Below are positions 42,482 through 51,733 of a stretch of DNA of 64,000 nt, piece by piece. The notes beneath the pieces were generated by a model. That model had not been told where the DNA came from and made no database searches. It was given only the letters and a program-made list of their open reading frames with translations. How positions within the stretch are numbered: the stretch's first letter is position 1; each line of letters begins with the position of its first letter. Source of the stretch: Candidatus Poribacteria bacterium (GTDB lineage: Bacteria; Poribacteria; WGA-4E; WGA-3G); the NCBI GenBank assembly GCA_028824685.1, contig JAPPCZ010000029.1, forward strand, positions 60,057 to 124,056, written 5' to 3'. Both the position numbers and the translations under genes were made by a program.

Positions 42482-43504
42482 GTGAAAATACTTGGAATTG
42501 ATACATCTTGTGATGAAACAGCTGCGGCCGTTATTGTTGATGGACGTGAAGTTCTATCAAATGTAGTTGCCTCACAGATAAAAGCACATCAGGAATACGG
42601 CGGCGTTGTGCCAGAGTTGGCATCACGTAAACACATTGAAGCAATCAACTTTATCGTCAATAAATCGTTGACTGAAGCAGAGGTCACATTTGATGATTTA
42701 GATGCTATCGCCGTGACAAACCGTCCCGGACTAATCGGTGCATTGCTCGTCGGTGTCGCAGCAGCAAAAAGCCTCGCCTATTGCCACAATCTGCCCTTAC
42801 TCGGTATCAACCATATTGAAGGACACATCTACGCCAACTACATGATGCATGACACCTTAACTTTTCCGCATATTTGCTTGACTGTCTCTGGCGGACATAC
42901 ACTGCTCGTAGAAGTGCATGAAGGATGGAAATATAAAGTCCTGGGAACAACACAAGACGATGCAGCGGGAGAAGTTTACGACAAGGTCGCGAAGTATCTC
43001 GGACTCGGTTTCCCTGGCGGTAGAATTATTGACGAACTGGCACAAAAAGGTAATCCTACAGCGATAGACTTCCCGCGTCCTATGCTCCGTAGTGGTGATT
43101 ACCAATTCAGTTTTAGTGGTATCAAAACGTCCGTGCGATATTTTGTAGAAAAAGCGGAACGTGCGGGAACAATGGTGAACGGAGAAATCAGCATTGAAGA
43201 CATAGCTGCCAGTTTTCAAGCAGCAGTCGTTGAAGTGCTTGTAGCAAAAACCGTTCAGGCAGCAAAAACCACAAATGCTCGTACCATAACGTTGACAGGT
43301 GGTGTTGCCGCAAACAGTCAACTCCGGGCTTCTCTCAAAGATGCTGCTAAAGAAATTGACGCGGATGTTTACTATCCGCCAATTAACCTATGCACAGATA
43401 ACGGTGCGATGATTGCTGGAATCGCTTACGAAAAGTACCAACAAGGATTACGGGATGGACTTTCTCTCAATGCTGCAGCAAACGGTTCAATCGTTGACAT
43501 CTAA
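42482..43504 (+). CDS. tsaD: tRNA N6-adenosine threonylcarbamoyltransferase TsaD
   Basis: Transfers the threonylcarbamoyl group to A37 of ANN-decoding tRNAs; essential in most bacteria. The sequence is typical: MKILGIDTSCDETAAAV at the start, metal ligands H111 and H115 (HIEGH), SGGHTLL, GEVYDKVAKYLGLGFPGG and the closing TDNGAMIAG. At 340 residues it is full length. The start is a GTG, 23 bases after the second palindrome. It directly precedes tsaC, which makes the activated threonylcarbamoyl-AMP, with the two genes separated by repeats. The stop codon abuts a family-B MITE. Confidence 0.97.
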   Translation: MKILGIDTSCDETAAAVIVDGREVLSNVVASQIKAHQEYGGVVPELASRKHIEAINFIVNKSLTEAEVTFDDLDAIAVTNRPGLIGALLVGVAAAKSLAYCHNLPLLGINHIEGHIYANYMMHDTLTFPHICLTVSGGHTLLVEVHEGWKYKVLGTTQDDAAGEVYDKVAKYLGLGFPGGRIIDELAQKGNPTAIDFPRPMLRSGDYQFSFSGIKTSVRYFVEKAERAGTMVNGEISIEDIAASFQAAVVEVLVAKTVQAAKTTNARTITLTGGVAANSQLRASLKDAAKEIDADVYYPPINLCTDNGAMIAGIAYEKYQQGLRDGLSLNAAANGSIVDI

Positions 43505-43591
43505 TACCAAATTAACGAAATTTTCTTTTTCAACGGTAGGTGCGGTTTCCTAACCGCACACTTAGCAAGACGAATCACGTTAATTGGGTAT
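43504..43591. mobile_element. MITE-like element, family B, copy 2
   Basis: An 88-base element with ends ATACCAAATTAAC (43504-43516) and GTTAATTGGGTAT (43579-43591; one mismatch) around a GGTGCGGTT-TCCT-AACCGCAC hairpin. It shares its first base with the tsaD stop codon. The internal hairpin is inverted relative to copy 1 at 25668-25758. Confidence 0.78.
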
Positions 43592-43602
43592 AAATGGAGT
43601 AA

Positions 43603-43856
43603 CCTATAACTGTCAATTTAAGGGATAAATCTGTTGTGGCAGTGTCTTTAGTCCCGTAGGGACGATATGTTTATAGATATGAGATGTATATATGTCTTTA
43701 GTCCCGTAGGGACGATATGTGCCCCCAACGACATATTTTTATATATCGTCCCTACGGGACTAAAGAGGCGTTGTTCAACGTTTTCTATAAACATATCGTC
43801 CCTACGGGACTGAAGAAGGTTCCCCTGTTTAGAAAATCCTTAAATTGATGCCTATG
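43603..43856. mobile_element. Repeat element with inverted ends and a four-unit palindrome array
   Basis: Inverted ends AACTGTCAATTTAAG and CTTAAATTGATGCCTAT enclose four units: forward at 43645 and 43695, reverse at about 43743 and 43785, each with a TCCCGTAGGGA core. The flanks carry the same string GGTATAAATGGAGTAA on each side (about 43588 and 43858), suggesting a 16-base target duplication. It separates tsaD from tsaC and may have reshaped the tsaC start. The end sequence CTTAAATTGATACCTATGG also occurs near 52215. Confidence 0.6.
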
Positions 43857-43877
43857 GGTATAAATGGAGTAATACAC

Positions 43878-44504
43878 TTGGAGTCTGATTTACGCATTAA
43901 AGCAGCAGTAGATTGTCTAAAATCAGGTGGTATTATTGCTATTCCCACCGATACGGTATACGGCTTGGGAGCTGACCCATTTAATGCGGATGCAGTCCAA
44001 AAACTATACACGTTAAAAGGCAGATCCGAAGAAAAACCGATCCCTTTAGTTCTTGGAACAGTTGAAGATGTAGAGAAGGTTGCGCAAAACTTACCAGAAT
44101 TCTTTTTTCATCTCACAGACAAGTTTTGGCCTGGCGGACTAACAATCATTGTCCAGTCAAAAAATCTGCTCCCGCAGCTAACGGCAGGCGGCACCACCGT
44201 TGGATTACGCATTCCAAATCAGCCATTACTATTACAGATACTTCAGGAATTTGGCGGACCTCTTGCAATCACAAGTGCAAATCTTTCAGGGCAACCCGCA
44301 GCAACCTCTTCCCAAGAATTTGGTCAGGAATTGTCATCAAAAATAGATTTCATTGTAGATGATGGACAAACACCGGGGACGATTCCTTCAACGGTGTACG
44401 ATATATCCGTATCACCCCCACAGGTTCGCCGAGAGGGTGTTATTTCTTCCGAAATCCTTGCTAAGGAGTTGATGTGTTACAACAGACTTTCAAACAACTC
44501 CTAA
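43878..44504 (+). CDS. tsaC: Threonylcarbamoyl-AMP synthase TsaC/Sua5
   Basis: Makes threonylcarbamoyl-adenylate from threonine, bicarbonate and ATP for t6A biosynthesis. GGIIAIPTDTVYGLGADP, the K-G-R-x-x-x-K-P-(I)-P-L nucleotide-binding motif, F-W-P-G-G-L-T and ITSANLSGQPA are clear. The TTG at 43878 has GGAG eight bases upstream and starts about 22 residues before PTDTVYG, as in other TsaC proteins. ATGs at 43848 and 43854 are in frame but would encode residues from the repeat end and lack a ribosome site. The 3' end overlaps the next gene by 31 bases. Confidence 0.95.
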   Translation: MESDLRIKAAVDCLKSGGIIAIPTDTVYGLGADPFNADAVQKLYTLKGRSEEKPIPLVLGTVEDVEKVAQNLPEFFFHLTDKFWPGGLTIIVQSKNLLPQLTAGGTTVGLRIPNQPLLLQILQEFGGPLAITSANLSGQPAATSSQEFGQELSSKIDFIVDDGQTPGTIPSTVYDISVSPPQVRREGVISSEILAKELMCYNRLSNNS

Positions 44505-45058
44505 ATTTTCTCACAACGCCAACAGGACATTGGGTAATCCTTGGGCTGGGATGTGTTATTATATTGGCGGTTGTTTACCATAGATGGCGGCAAATTCCCG
44601 GTTTAACAGTAGAGTTAATAAAAGAGGATACTTGGTTTATCAACCGTGACGATAATAACCGGTTAGCAATTGTGGTCTCGCTCCTTATGATCAACAAATC
44701 AGGCGCACCAATCCAGTTTTGCAGATGTAAATTAAGTGGCTACTCCCCAAAACCACCACCCGATCAACTCTTTTTAGAAGGATATGACAAAACCATTGAA
44801 CTCACCTATCCGAACTATGACTCGTTTTCAGAAATCGTTGGGCAATCTGAAAACATCAATTCTGCATACACTCTCAATCCTTATACAGAGCAACGGATGT
44901 GGGCTTATTTCGAGTCAGGCATTGTAACATTGACCAACATGCTTCGCGCGCCAATTGTGTTAAAAGATTTGAATCGGAAGCGAAAATCTTTCCAAATTGC
45001 TGTGCCACGCAATATGGAACAGATTCAGTTATACCGTGAAGCAGCAATGCGTTGGTAA
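44474..45058 (+). CDS. Membrane-anchored protein of unknown function
   Basis: A 194-residue protein with one N-terminal helix (about 20-38, WVILGLGCVIILAVVYH) and a beta-rich globular part. The start is a GTG inside tsaC with AAGGAG five bases upstream, so it is translationally coupled to tsaC. I recognise no family. The region ITPGLTVELIKEDTWFINRDD and the segment LMINKSGAPIQFCRCKLSGYSP suggest a small beta-sandwich domain. A role linked to t6A synthesis is possible from position only. Confidence 0.7.
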   Translation: MLQQTFKQLLNFLTTPTGHWVILGLGCVIILAVVYHRWRQIPGLTVELIKEDTWFINRDDNNRLAIVVSLLMINKSGAPIQFCRCKLSGYSPKPPPDQLFLEGYDKTIELTYPNYDSFSEIVGQSENINSAYTLNPYTEQRMWAYFESGIVTLTNMLRAPIVLKDLNRKRKSFQIAVPRNMEQIQLYREAAMRW

Positions 45059-45372
45059 ATCAACTGCTTTTCTGAATAATGAATCTCTTCCTGTAGACGC
45101 AACCTTAAATCAATGCAATGGTACGTATGGCATTTGGCGGAAGGCGACTTGTCTAATTTTGAGAGAAATCGGACAACTGAACGAATCTGCCACACAAAAA
45201 GTGATGTTGATTTTATTTAACATCTTTGCTATGATTAAAAATGTCCAATTTCTCTGGGTTTGATGGATTCCCACAACAACAGAGTCGAATTTATTCAAAA
45301 CTTCTTATACGTTGCTGGTATTATTATCGCACCTCAATGTGCAGTATTGCCATAATAAAGGAGACAGATAAA
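45059..45372. other. Gene-free stretch before the IS element
   Basis: No supported gene. Short open frames on both strands lack ribosome sites and family similarity. A GGCGACTTGTC-type segment and AATGCCATACG-like words resemble other intergenic repeats of this window, but nothing definite can be named. Confidence 0.5.
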
Positions 45373-46386
45373 TAGACATTATAATGATTTAATAACAGGA
45401 GTTTCATAACGCCAGGTCTGAAGTTGTGTAAACCACAACAGATTTCCATAACTAAATCACAGAACCCTTTTTTCCAATTCCTGAGTTTATCTTTCACGAT
45501 GCAGTATCGTTTGACACCACTAATCGCATGTTCAACACGTATGCGTATAGACGCTCTCTTTTTATTCATCCGTAAGTTCTCCACCTCGCGGCTTTTTCTT
45601 CGGTTGAATGATGTTTATATCAGGAAGGACAAAACCCTGAAAACCGGTATCTTGATACAAGGTGCTTCCCTGTGGCACACAATAGCCCGCCATATCGGAT
45701 ATCTGTTTGTCATGGTGTCTCCCTTCAAAAGAGGGTGTCAATAGGACGACTTGGCTGGTCTCATTGATAATCAGATTATTTTTTACTGTATGACATCTCT
45801 TTTTACCGCTATAATACACCCTTGAGTTGATGGGTCTTTTGGGCGTTGTATCAGACGCTCCGTGCCATCATGAAAAAAATGTTCACCTGCTTGACTTTGA
45901 GTTGATACCTCACACAATCACACATAGGTGCGGGGTCTGTTTCCCGAGATGGCAACGCTTCAAGCATTGCTAATGTTTTGTTCAATATCGGTAAAAGCAA
46001 ATGTATCCATTTATTAGCAACGGGTTGAGCCATACCAAAGAGCTCACCCAATAGAACTTGTTTGGGAGCATCACGCAGGTAAATCAAGATAAATAGCAAC
46101 ATATCTTCTTGGGAAGCAAAACGGCTATTTTTATACGGTTTATATCTCCGATTTTTGCGTGGTTTGCCATCAAGGGTATATGTTTGCATATATTCTAAAA
46201 AACAATAAGAAAAATGAGGTGATAGTTCTGTAAACTCTTCTAATGTATATCCGGTGAGGGACAGAAACGCATCAGGTCTGTCCTTGAGATCTTGAAAATT
46301 GGTCATGAGCTAACCTCCTGTCGTCCGATAATAAGTCAGTATAATAGAGGTTAACAAAATTAAAAACTAATTCATAATAATGTCTA
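45373..46386 (-). mobile_element. Decayed IS5-like insertion sequence with TA target duplication
   Basis: A 1.0-kb element with imperfect inverted ends, GACATTATAATGATTTAA on the left and GACATTATTATGAATTAG (inverted) on the right, each bordered by TA. The transposase frame is broken at least three times. Its right end lies 6 bases before the start codon of the ABC ATPase gene, so the insertion probably removed that gene's ribosome site or promoter. Confidence 0.8.
45375..46306 (-). pseudogene. Frameshifted IS5-family (DDE_Tnp_4) transposase
   Basis: Reading from 46306, MTNFQDLKDRPDAFLSLTGYTLEEF (helix-turn-helix domain) continues to MCDCVRYQLKVKQVNIFF and stops at 45851. A second frame then reads FFHDGTERLIQRPKDPSTQG. 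A third frame gives YYSGKKRCHTVKNNLIINETSQVV through GGELTDE, and a fourth gives RVEHAISGVKRYCIVKDKLRNWKKGF with the catalytic Glu-type position. At least three frame changes occur, at the T7 run, near 45810 and at the A-run near 45575. The parts are recognisable as the HTH_Tnp_4 and DDE_Tnp_4 domains. An AGGAGGTTAGCTC ribosome site remains at the start. Confidence 0.8.
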
Positions 46387-46392
46387 CTATAT

Positions 46393-47466
46393 ATGTCAAT
46401 AAGTGTTGAATTAAACCAAATAACAAAAGCATTTGATACCACCGTAGCGGTCAACGATATATCTTTGACTATTGCCCCTGGTGAGCTATTTTTTTTGCTC
46501 GGACCATCAGGGTGTGGTAAATCAACGTTGCTCCGTGTCCTCGCGGGATTCTATCGTCCAGACGCTGGAGAACTTCTATTTGACGGTGAGGTAATGAACA
46601 ACGTGCCACCACACCAACGTAACACTGGCATGGTTTTTCAAAACTACGCGCTATGGCCACACATGACTGTTCGTGAAAACATTGAATACGGTCTAAGACT
46701 TCGCAAACTTGAAAAATCTACCCGCAAGGAAAAAATAGCAACCGTTCTTGAGATGGTTGAGATGGCTGATTACCGGGATCGTCCTGTAAACACTCTTTCT
46801 GGTGGACAACAACAACGTATAGCACTCGCGCGTGCTTTAGTGATTGAACCCAGTGTCTTGTTACTTGACGAACCACTCAGCAATTTAGACGCTGCATTAC
46901 GTCAAAATCTACGCGATGAAATCAAAGACATCCATAGCCGTACACAGATCACGACTCTCTATGTAACCCATGATCAAGTCGAAGCAATTTCTATGGCTGA
47001 CCGAATGGCGATTATGAAAGATGGCGTATTTGTCCAAGTCGGCACACCTCGTGAAATTTATCAATATCCAGCCGATCCTTTCGTTGCAAGTTTTGTGGGG
47101 GAAACGAATTTCATTACAGGTAACATTCAAGAAATAAGTAATGGTAAAGCCACGATTGAAACACCAGTCGGAGTGCTTCACACAGAAAGCGTCCATCACG
47201 ATTTCACTCCAGGGCAGGAGGTCAGTTGTTCCATACGTCCAGAGACAATTCACCTCAATGGAAATTCCGTCCCAAACCAATTAACCGCAAAAGTCGGTGC
47301 TGTGACTTATTTAGGCAGAGTCGAAGAATACGAATTGAGCATTGCAGATTCACTCAAACTCAAAGCGATTATACATAATCCTGGCACAGAAACAAAGAAA
47401 CCAGGAGATACTGTTAATATCTCAATGTCTCCAAAAGCAATTGTCCCATTGCCTACAAACGATTAG
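46393..47466 (+). CDS. ABC transporter ATP-binding protein (MalK/UgpC/PotA type)
   Basis: A 357-residue ATPase subunit for a sugar or polyamine-type importer. Walker A GPSGCGKST (37-45), Q-loop MVFQNYALWPHMTV, signature LSGGQQQR (about 134), Walker B VLLLDEP (about 155), and H-loop YVTHDQVEAIS. The C-terminal 120 residues are a TOBE-type regulatory domain, as in MalK. The ATG at 46393 has no ribosome site because the IS end is 6 bases upstream; expression may now depend on the IS. Its permease partner could be the truncated MalG-like gene at the window start, but they are not linked here. Confidence 0.94.
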   Translation: MSISVELNQITKAFDTTVAVNDISLTIAPGELFFLLGPSGCGKSTLLRVLAGFYRPDAGELLFDGEVMNNVPPHQRNTGMVFQNYALWPHMTVRENIEYGLRLRKLEKSTRKEKIATVLEMVEMADYRDRPVNTLSGGQQQRIALARALVIEPSVLLLDEPLSNLDAALRQNLRDEIKDIHSRTQITTLYVTHDQVEAISMADRMAIMKDGVFVQVGTPREIYQYPADPFVASFVGETNFITGNIQEISNGKATIETPVGVLHTESVHHDFTPGQEVSCSIRPETIHLNGNSVPNQLTAKVGAVTYLGRVEEYELSIADSLKLKAIIHNPGTETKKPGDTVNISMSPKAIVPLPTND

Positions 47467-47500
47467 CGATTTTTTATGATGCAATCATCAACTTAAGAAA

Positions 47501-50500
47501 ATGAGATTTACGCCAAGTCAACAAGATGCCCTTAATATTCATGACCATATCTGCGTTACTGCTGGTGCGGGTTCAGGAAAAACTGCCGTATTAGTTGAAC
47601 GTTATCTTAGAATCCTTCAGAGTGGAAACACTGCACCACAAAAGATTGTCGCTATTACATTCACAGAAAAAGCCGCAGCTGAAATGAAGAATCGTGTCAT
47701 TGAAAAACTCGCTAACGATGAAAATACACAGATTCGTGAAAAGCATCTTGAACAGATGTACACAGCACCTATCTCAACGATCCACACATTCTGCTCACGT
47801 ATTTTGAGAGAATTTCCTATTCAAGCAGGTGTGCCTGCTAACTTTAGTATTTTGCAAGGCATAGACCAAAAGCTTTTGCTCCAACAAGCCATTAAAAACA
47901 CCCTCCGTGATATAGCAACAGACCCTGATGATAAACATTACAATGATCTTCGTCATTCTTTACAACGCTACGGAAACCGTCAAAAATTAGTAGAACTTTT
48001 TTCTACGATGATAGAGAAACGCTATCTGATGACAAAACTCATGAAGGAGGTTTATAGCGATGATGGTGAAGGACAACTACCTGAAGCATGGCAAAAAGTT
48101 TTTCGCGAAAAATTGATGTCAGAAAACGAGATTACTGAATTTGCTCAATGTCTAAGAACTGTCTTACAAGTGGCTAAAGGCAAAAATGCGGCAGAGGTTA
48201 ATGTATTAACTACAAAATTAGAAACACTCCCCGATAAAAACCCAACCGCGCCGGGTGTACAAAATTTGTTAAAAGAAATAGCAGGTTTAATTACAATCAA
48301 AAGCGGCAGCATTGCCATAACCAGTTTTCTGAAAAAAGGTGTTGATACAACCGGTATTGAGAACGAAATAGGATCTCTGGAATCGGCAGCAGATAAAATT
48401 AAATCCGCACCACCTCTTAACACAGAAGGTGAAGAAACAGATGACAAATTTCTACTAAACACAATCCACTCCTTACTCGCGCTCTACACCCGAATTTCTG
48501 GTGAATACCAAAATAACAAACTTTCACAAGGTAAACTTGACTTTGAAGACCTACAGATTAAAACACGCGATCTACTCCGTAACAATGAAGAAATCCATCA
48601 GAAACTGTTGGAGCGGCACAAGTACTACATGGTAGATGAATTTCAGGATACAAATGAATTACAATATGAATTAGTGATGCTGTTCACAAATAACCTAAAG
48701 GATGTTAATCTATTCATTGTTGGTGACCCCAAACAAAGCATTTACGGATTCCGTGGTGCTGATGTCCGTGTGTTTGATAAGGCAAAAAAGAAAATATGTG
48801 ACAATGATGGTCAAAATATCCTACTCAAAGAAAATTTCCGTTCCTTACGCGACAATGTAGCATTCGTTAACTGCTTTTTTGAACGTTTGATGGAAAACGG
48901 AACAGAAAGGGAATATGAAGTTCCTTATGAACCCCTTACGAATGCTCGCACGGCTGAAGCAAATGGAACTATAGAAATCATTCTGGGACAGAGGGATATT
49001 GAGGCAGCAAACGAATATGCACTTATAGCACAACACATCAAAAATATGATAGCAAACGAGGAAAAGGTGTGGGTGCAAGGTGAAGGTAGAGATACACCTC
49101 CACAACCGATCAAGTATGGCGATATTGCTATCCTAATCCGCTATAGGACACATCTACCAAATATTGAACATGCGCTACTTTCTGCAGGCATTCCCTACCT
49201 AACTACAGAGGGTGTGGGTTTCTATCAACGACAAGAAATCTATGATATTTGGAACTATCTTAACTTTCTAAATGATCCAAAGGAAAATAACACTTCTCTT
49301 GTTGGAATTCTACGTGGTCCTGCTTTCGGGATTTCAGACACGGAACTGTACGAAATTTCGCAGCAGCAAGGAAAAAATTTCTGGGAGAAAGCACAAAATA
49401 ATCAGATACCTACTGACCAACTGACTAACGCAATTTCGACATTAAAGAACCACATGCAAGTTGCCCATCGTGTACCCATAAACCGCCTTATTCTAACCAT
49501 TGTTAATGACACAGGAATGATTGGCACATTGGGATTAGGTAGACAAGGACCGCAACGTTGGGCAAATTACCAAAAACTTTTAGACCTTTCCCGTAATTTT
49601 GATAGCGATGAAACGAAGCGAACTCTGGCTGGCTTCATTGAGTTTCTGGATATTTTAATTGCTGAAGAACCTCGTGAAGGGGATGCCCCGATTGAAGAAA
49701 GCAGTACTGCCGTTCAAATTATGACCATCCATTCTGCGAAAGGCAAACAATTTCCTGTAGTGATACTTCCAAGTCTTGATCGTACAGGAAAATATGTATC
49801 AGAACCTTATATTGATGAATCGCTTGGAATCGGTTTCTCTCCGCTAAATCCAGATGATAGTTACACAAAAACTGAACCCGAAATTATTAATCTAATGAAA
49901 GATCGCGCCAATGCAAAAGACGAGGCAGAAAAGAAACGTTTATTTTATGTTGGTGCTACACGTGCTGAAGACAGACTTATTTTATCTGGGTCTATTTATA
50001 AAAGTGGGGATAGTGAAAAACCACGAAACAAGTTAAAATGGCTTTACGAACACCTGGGAATCAGTCCTGACCAAGATTCATTAAATCTATCAGTTAAGCA
50101 AAATACATATCCAGAAAACAGGGAAAATAGCCAATCTTTCCAATTAAACATTCCAATTTTAAGACAACTTAATGTTACTGAAAATGTAGGTCAAGTATCC
50201 GATGAATCAGTTTTAGTTGACTTTCCCGAACACCCGTTCCGTTCTCTAAAACCCTCGGATTTCAAAACCTCCTTTTCCCTAACTGAACTTACTAACTACA
50301 TGCGTTGTCCACTGCGTTATTACTTGGAAAATGTGCTACGCATTCCACCGCTTAATGGAGAACAACGGGATCGGGATAAAATTGAGATGGACGCTGTAAT
50401 CCGCCGCATCCTTGCAAAAATCAAACATCCATTAAAAAAAGAAGACCTTCAGGCGATTATTGATGGAACGTTGGAAAATTATCCAGAACTAACGGAAAAA

Positions 50501-50995
50501 TCAATAACCGCAGAGCTAAAAGAAAAAATTGGCATATACATAAACAATTTTCTGAACGCTGAACTTGCATCAACAGCATTTTCCGCAACTGAATCCTATA
50601 CCAACCATCAAATTCACGCGGATATAAATGGGCATATCATCTCAAGCCGGTTCGATAGGCTCTTTAAAGATCAAACAGGACAATGGCAGATTATCAATTT
50701 CAAAATTTTTGAAACACAAAATTCAGTTTGTTGTAAACCAGAAATGGGGCTATATACGTTACTCTTTCATAAATCCTATCCAAATGAACCAAATGTGGAT
50801 ATTACTTTTTATTTTATGGAACAAAATAAGTTTGAACAGATGTGCTTCAACAGCGCGGATTTTAGGGAGATTACTGAGCAATTGCAAAAACAAATTACAT
50901 CACTGCAGCAAGGCATCTTATCAAAAAATCTTGAGCATTGTTGTTCTTGTCCTTATACAGATTCACATGGACAGTGTATTGTTAAAGAACCTTAG
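47501..50995 (+). CDS. AddA/RecB-like UvrD helicase with C-terminal nuclease domain
   Basis: An 1164-residue helicase-nuclease for double-strand-break processing. Q-motif FTPSQQDAL, Walker A AGAGSGKT (21-28), DEFQDTN near 379, motif GATRAEDRLIL near 820. The C-terminal region (about 930-1160) has a RecB-type PD-(D/E)XK domain: F-D-R-L near 1052 and I-I-N-F-K near 1064, where the usual Asp of I-(I/V)-D-(Y/F)-K is replaced by Asn. An iron-sulfur-like set of cysteines (MRCPLRYY near 936 and C-C-S-C...C near 1147-1159) surrounds the nuclease core as in AddB. The Asn may reduce or abolish cutting. No partner AddB/RexB gene is adjacent. Confidence 0.88.
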   Translation: MRFTPSQQDALNIHDHICVTAGAGSGKTAVLVERYLRILQSGNTAPQKIVAITFTEKAAAEMKNRVIEKLANDENTQIREKHLEQMYTAPISTIHTFCSRILREFPIQAGVPANFSILQGIDQKLLLQQAIKNTLRDIATDPDDKHYNDLRHSLQRYGNRQKLVELFSTMIEKRYLMTKLMKEVYSDDGEGQLPEAWQKVFREKLMSENEITEFAQCLRTVLQVAKGKNAAEVNVLTTKLETLPDKNPTAPGVQNLLKEIAGLITIKSGSIAITSFLKKGVDTTGIENEIGSLESAADKIKSAPPLNTEGEETDDKFLLNTIHSLLALYTRISGEYQNNKLSQGKLDFEDLQIKTRDLLRNNEEIHQKLLERHKYYMVDEFQDTNELQYELVMLFTNNLKDVNLFIVGDPKQSIYGFRGADVRVFDKAKKKICDNDGQNILLKENFRSLRDNVAFVNCFFERLMENGTEREYEVPYEPLTNARTAEANGTIEIILGQRDIEAANEYALIAQHIKNMIANEEKVWVQGEGRDTPPQPIKYGDIAILIRYRTHLPNIEHALLSAGIPYLTTEGVGFYQRQEIYDIWNYLNFLNDPKENNTSLVGILRGPAFGISDTELYEISQQQGKNFWEKAQNNQIPTDQLTNAISTLKNHMQVAHRVPINRLILTIVNDTGMIGTLGLGRQGPQRWANYQKLLDLSRNFDSDETKRTLAGFIEFLDILIAEEPREGDAPIEESSTAVQIMTIHSAKGKQFPVVILPSLDRTGKYVSEPYIDESLGIGFSPLNPDDSYTKTEPEIINLMKDRANAKDEAEKKRLFYVGATRAEDRLILSGSIYKSGDSEKPRNKLKWLYEHLGISPDQDSLNLSVKQNTYPENRENSQSFQLNIPILRQLNVTENVGQVSDESVLVDFPEHPFRSLKPSDFKTSFSLTELTNYMRCPLRYYLENVLRIPPLNGEQRDRDKIEMDAVIRRILAKIKHPLKKEDLQAIIDGTLENYPELTEKSITAELKEKIGIYINNFLNAELASTAFSATESYTNHQIHADINGHIISSRFDRLFKDQTGQWQIINFKIFETQNSVCCKPEMGLYTLLFHKSYPNEPNVDITFYFMEQNKFEQMCFNSADFREITEQLQKQITSLQQGILSKNLEHCCSCPYTDSHGQCIVKEP

Positions 50996-51004
50996 GAGGA
51001 AACT

Positions 51005-51733
51005 ATGAAAAAACCAATGTTGACAATTATCGGCATTATTTGTGTCTGCTTCTCAATGTATATGATACTACCTACGTTCGCAGGCACGTGGCGTGATGAC
51101 TTTGAAGATAATGACACCCGCGAATGGAAAATCTATAACCTCAATCGCCAAGCCGAAAAATGGTGGATCAATGACAATGAAGCGGTTGGGGAAATCTTCG
51201 AACCGGGTTTTATGAGTCTCTGGCTTACGGGAGACCTGAAGTGGAAAAATTATAGTGTTTCCTGCCGCGCAAAGTTAGTTGACGATAGAAATGAACCGCC
51301 ATCCATTGGACTGACACTCCACGATAGAGGTGAGGAAGATAGCCGTTATCTATTTTTTATTGATTATGTCTTTGACATTGTCAGAATTGTAAAAGCTGTT
51401 CACGATGATTGGTCATCCGTGCGACACTTTTTTACCCCAGAAGAAGATACATGGTATCAACTGAAAGCGACTGTTTATGAAAATGGAGATCTTGAGTTCA
51501 GTATACAAAATTTGGATGCGGAAGTTGATGCTGAGCCTCAAGTTTTCACAGCGTTTGACCCTGATCCATTACCTGGCGGACAGGCTGGACTCGTCGTGGC
51601 AGATGCCCGTGTGCGGTTTGACGATGTTGAAATTACTGGTGCCAATATACCAAATGGTGGCCCTGGGAAACCACGCTCTGTTGAACCACAAGCTAAACTT
51701 ACAACGACCTGGGGAAAACTGAAAACCAGGTGA
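51005..51733 (+). CDS. Secreted LamG/concanavalin-like domain protein
   Basis: A 242-residue exported protein. The signal peptide ends near TFAGTW. The rest looks like a jelly-roll lectin-like domain of the DUF1080/LamG type: W-R-D-D-F-E-D-N-D-T-R-E-W at the start, YSVSCRAKLVDDR, SRYLFFIDYVFD, TWYQLKATVYENGD, and GGQAGLVVADARVRFDDVEI at the end, which is the typical closing strand. The role is probably carbohydrate binding on the cell surface. GGAGGAAACT lies directly before the ATG and 9 bases after the helicase gene, so the two are probably co-transcribed but not functionally related. Confidence 0.82.
   Translation: MKKPMLTIIGIICVCFSMYMILPTFAGTWRDDFEDNDTREWKIYNLNRQAEKWWINDNEAVGEIFEPGFMSLWLTGDLKWKNYSVSCRAKLVDDRNEPPSIGLTLHDRGEEDSRYLFFIDYVFDIVRIVKAVHDDWSSVRHFFTPEEDTWYQLKATVYENGDLEFSIQNLDAEVDAEPQVFTAFDPDPLPGGQAGLVVADARVRFDDVEITGANIPNGGPGKPRSVEPQAKLTTTWGKLKTR

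Noticed and set aside
42857..43321. 154-residue minus-strand frame inside tsaD
   Set aside because: It is fully contained in a highly conserved gene on the other strand, Cys/Phe-rich and without similarity.
44997..45298. Open frames of 62 and 88 residues before the IS
   Set aside because: They overlap the previous gene or repeats, lack ribosome sites and have no recognisable family.
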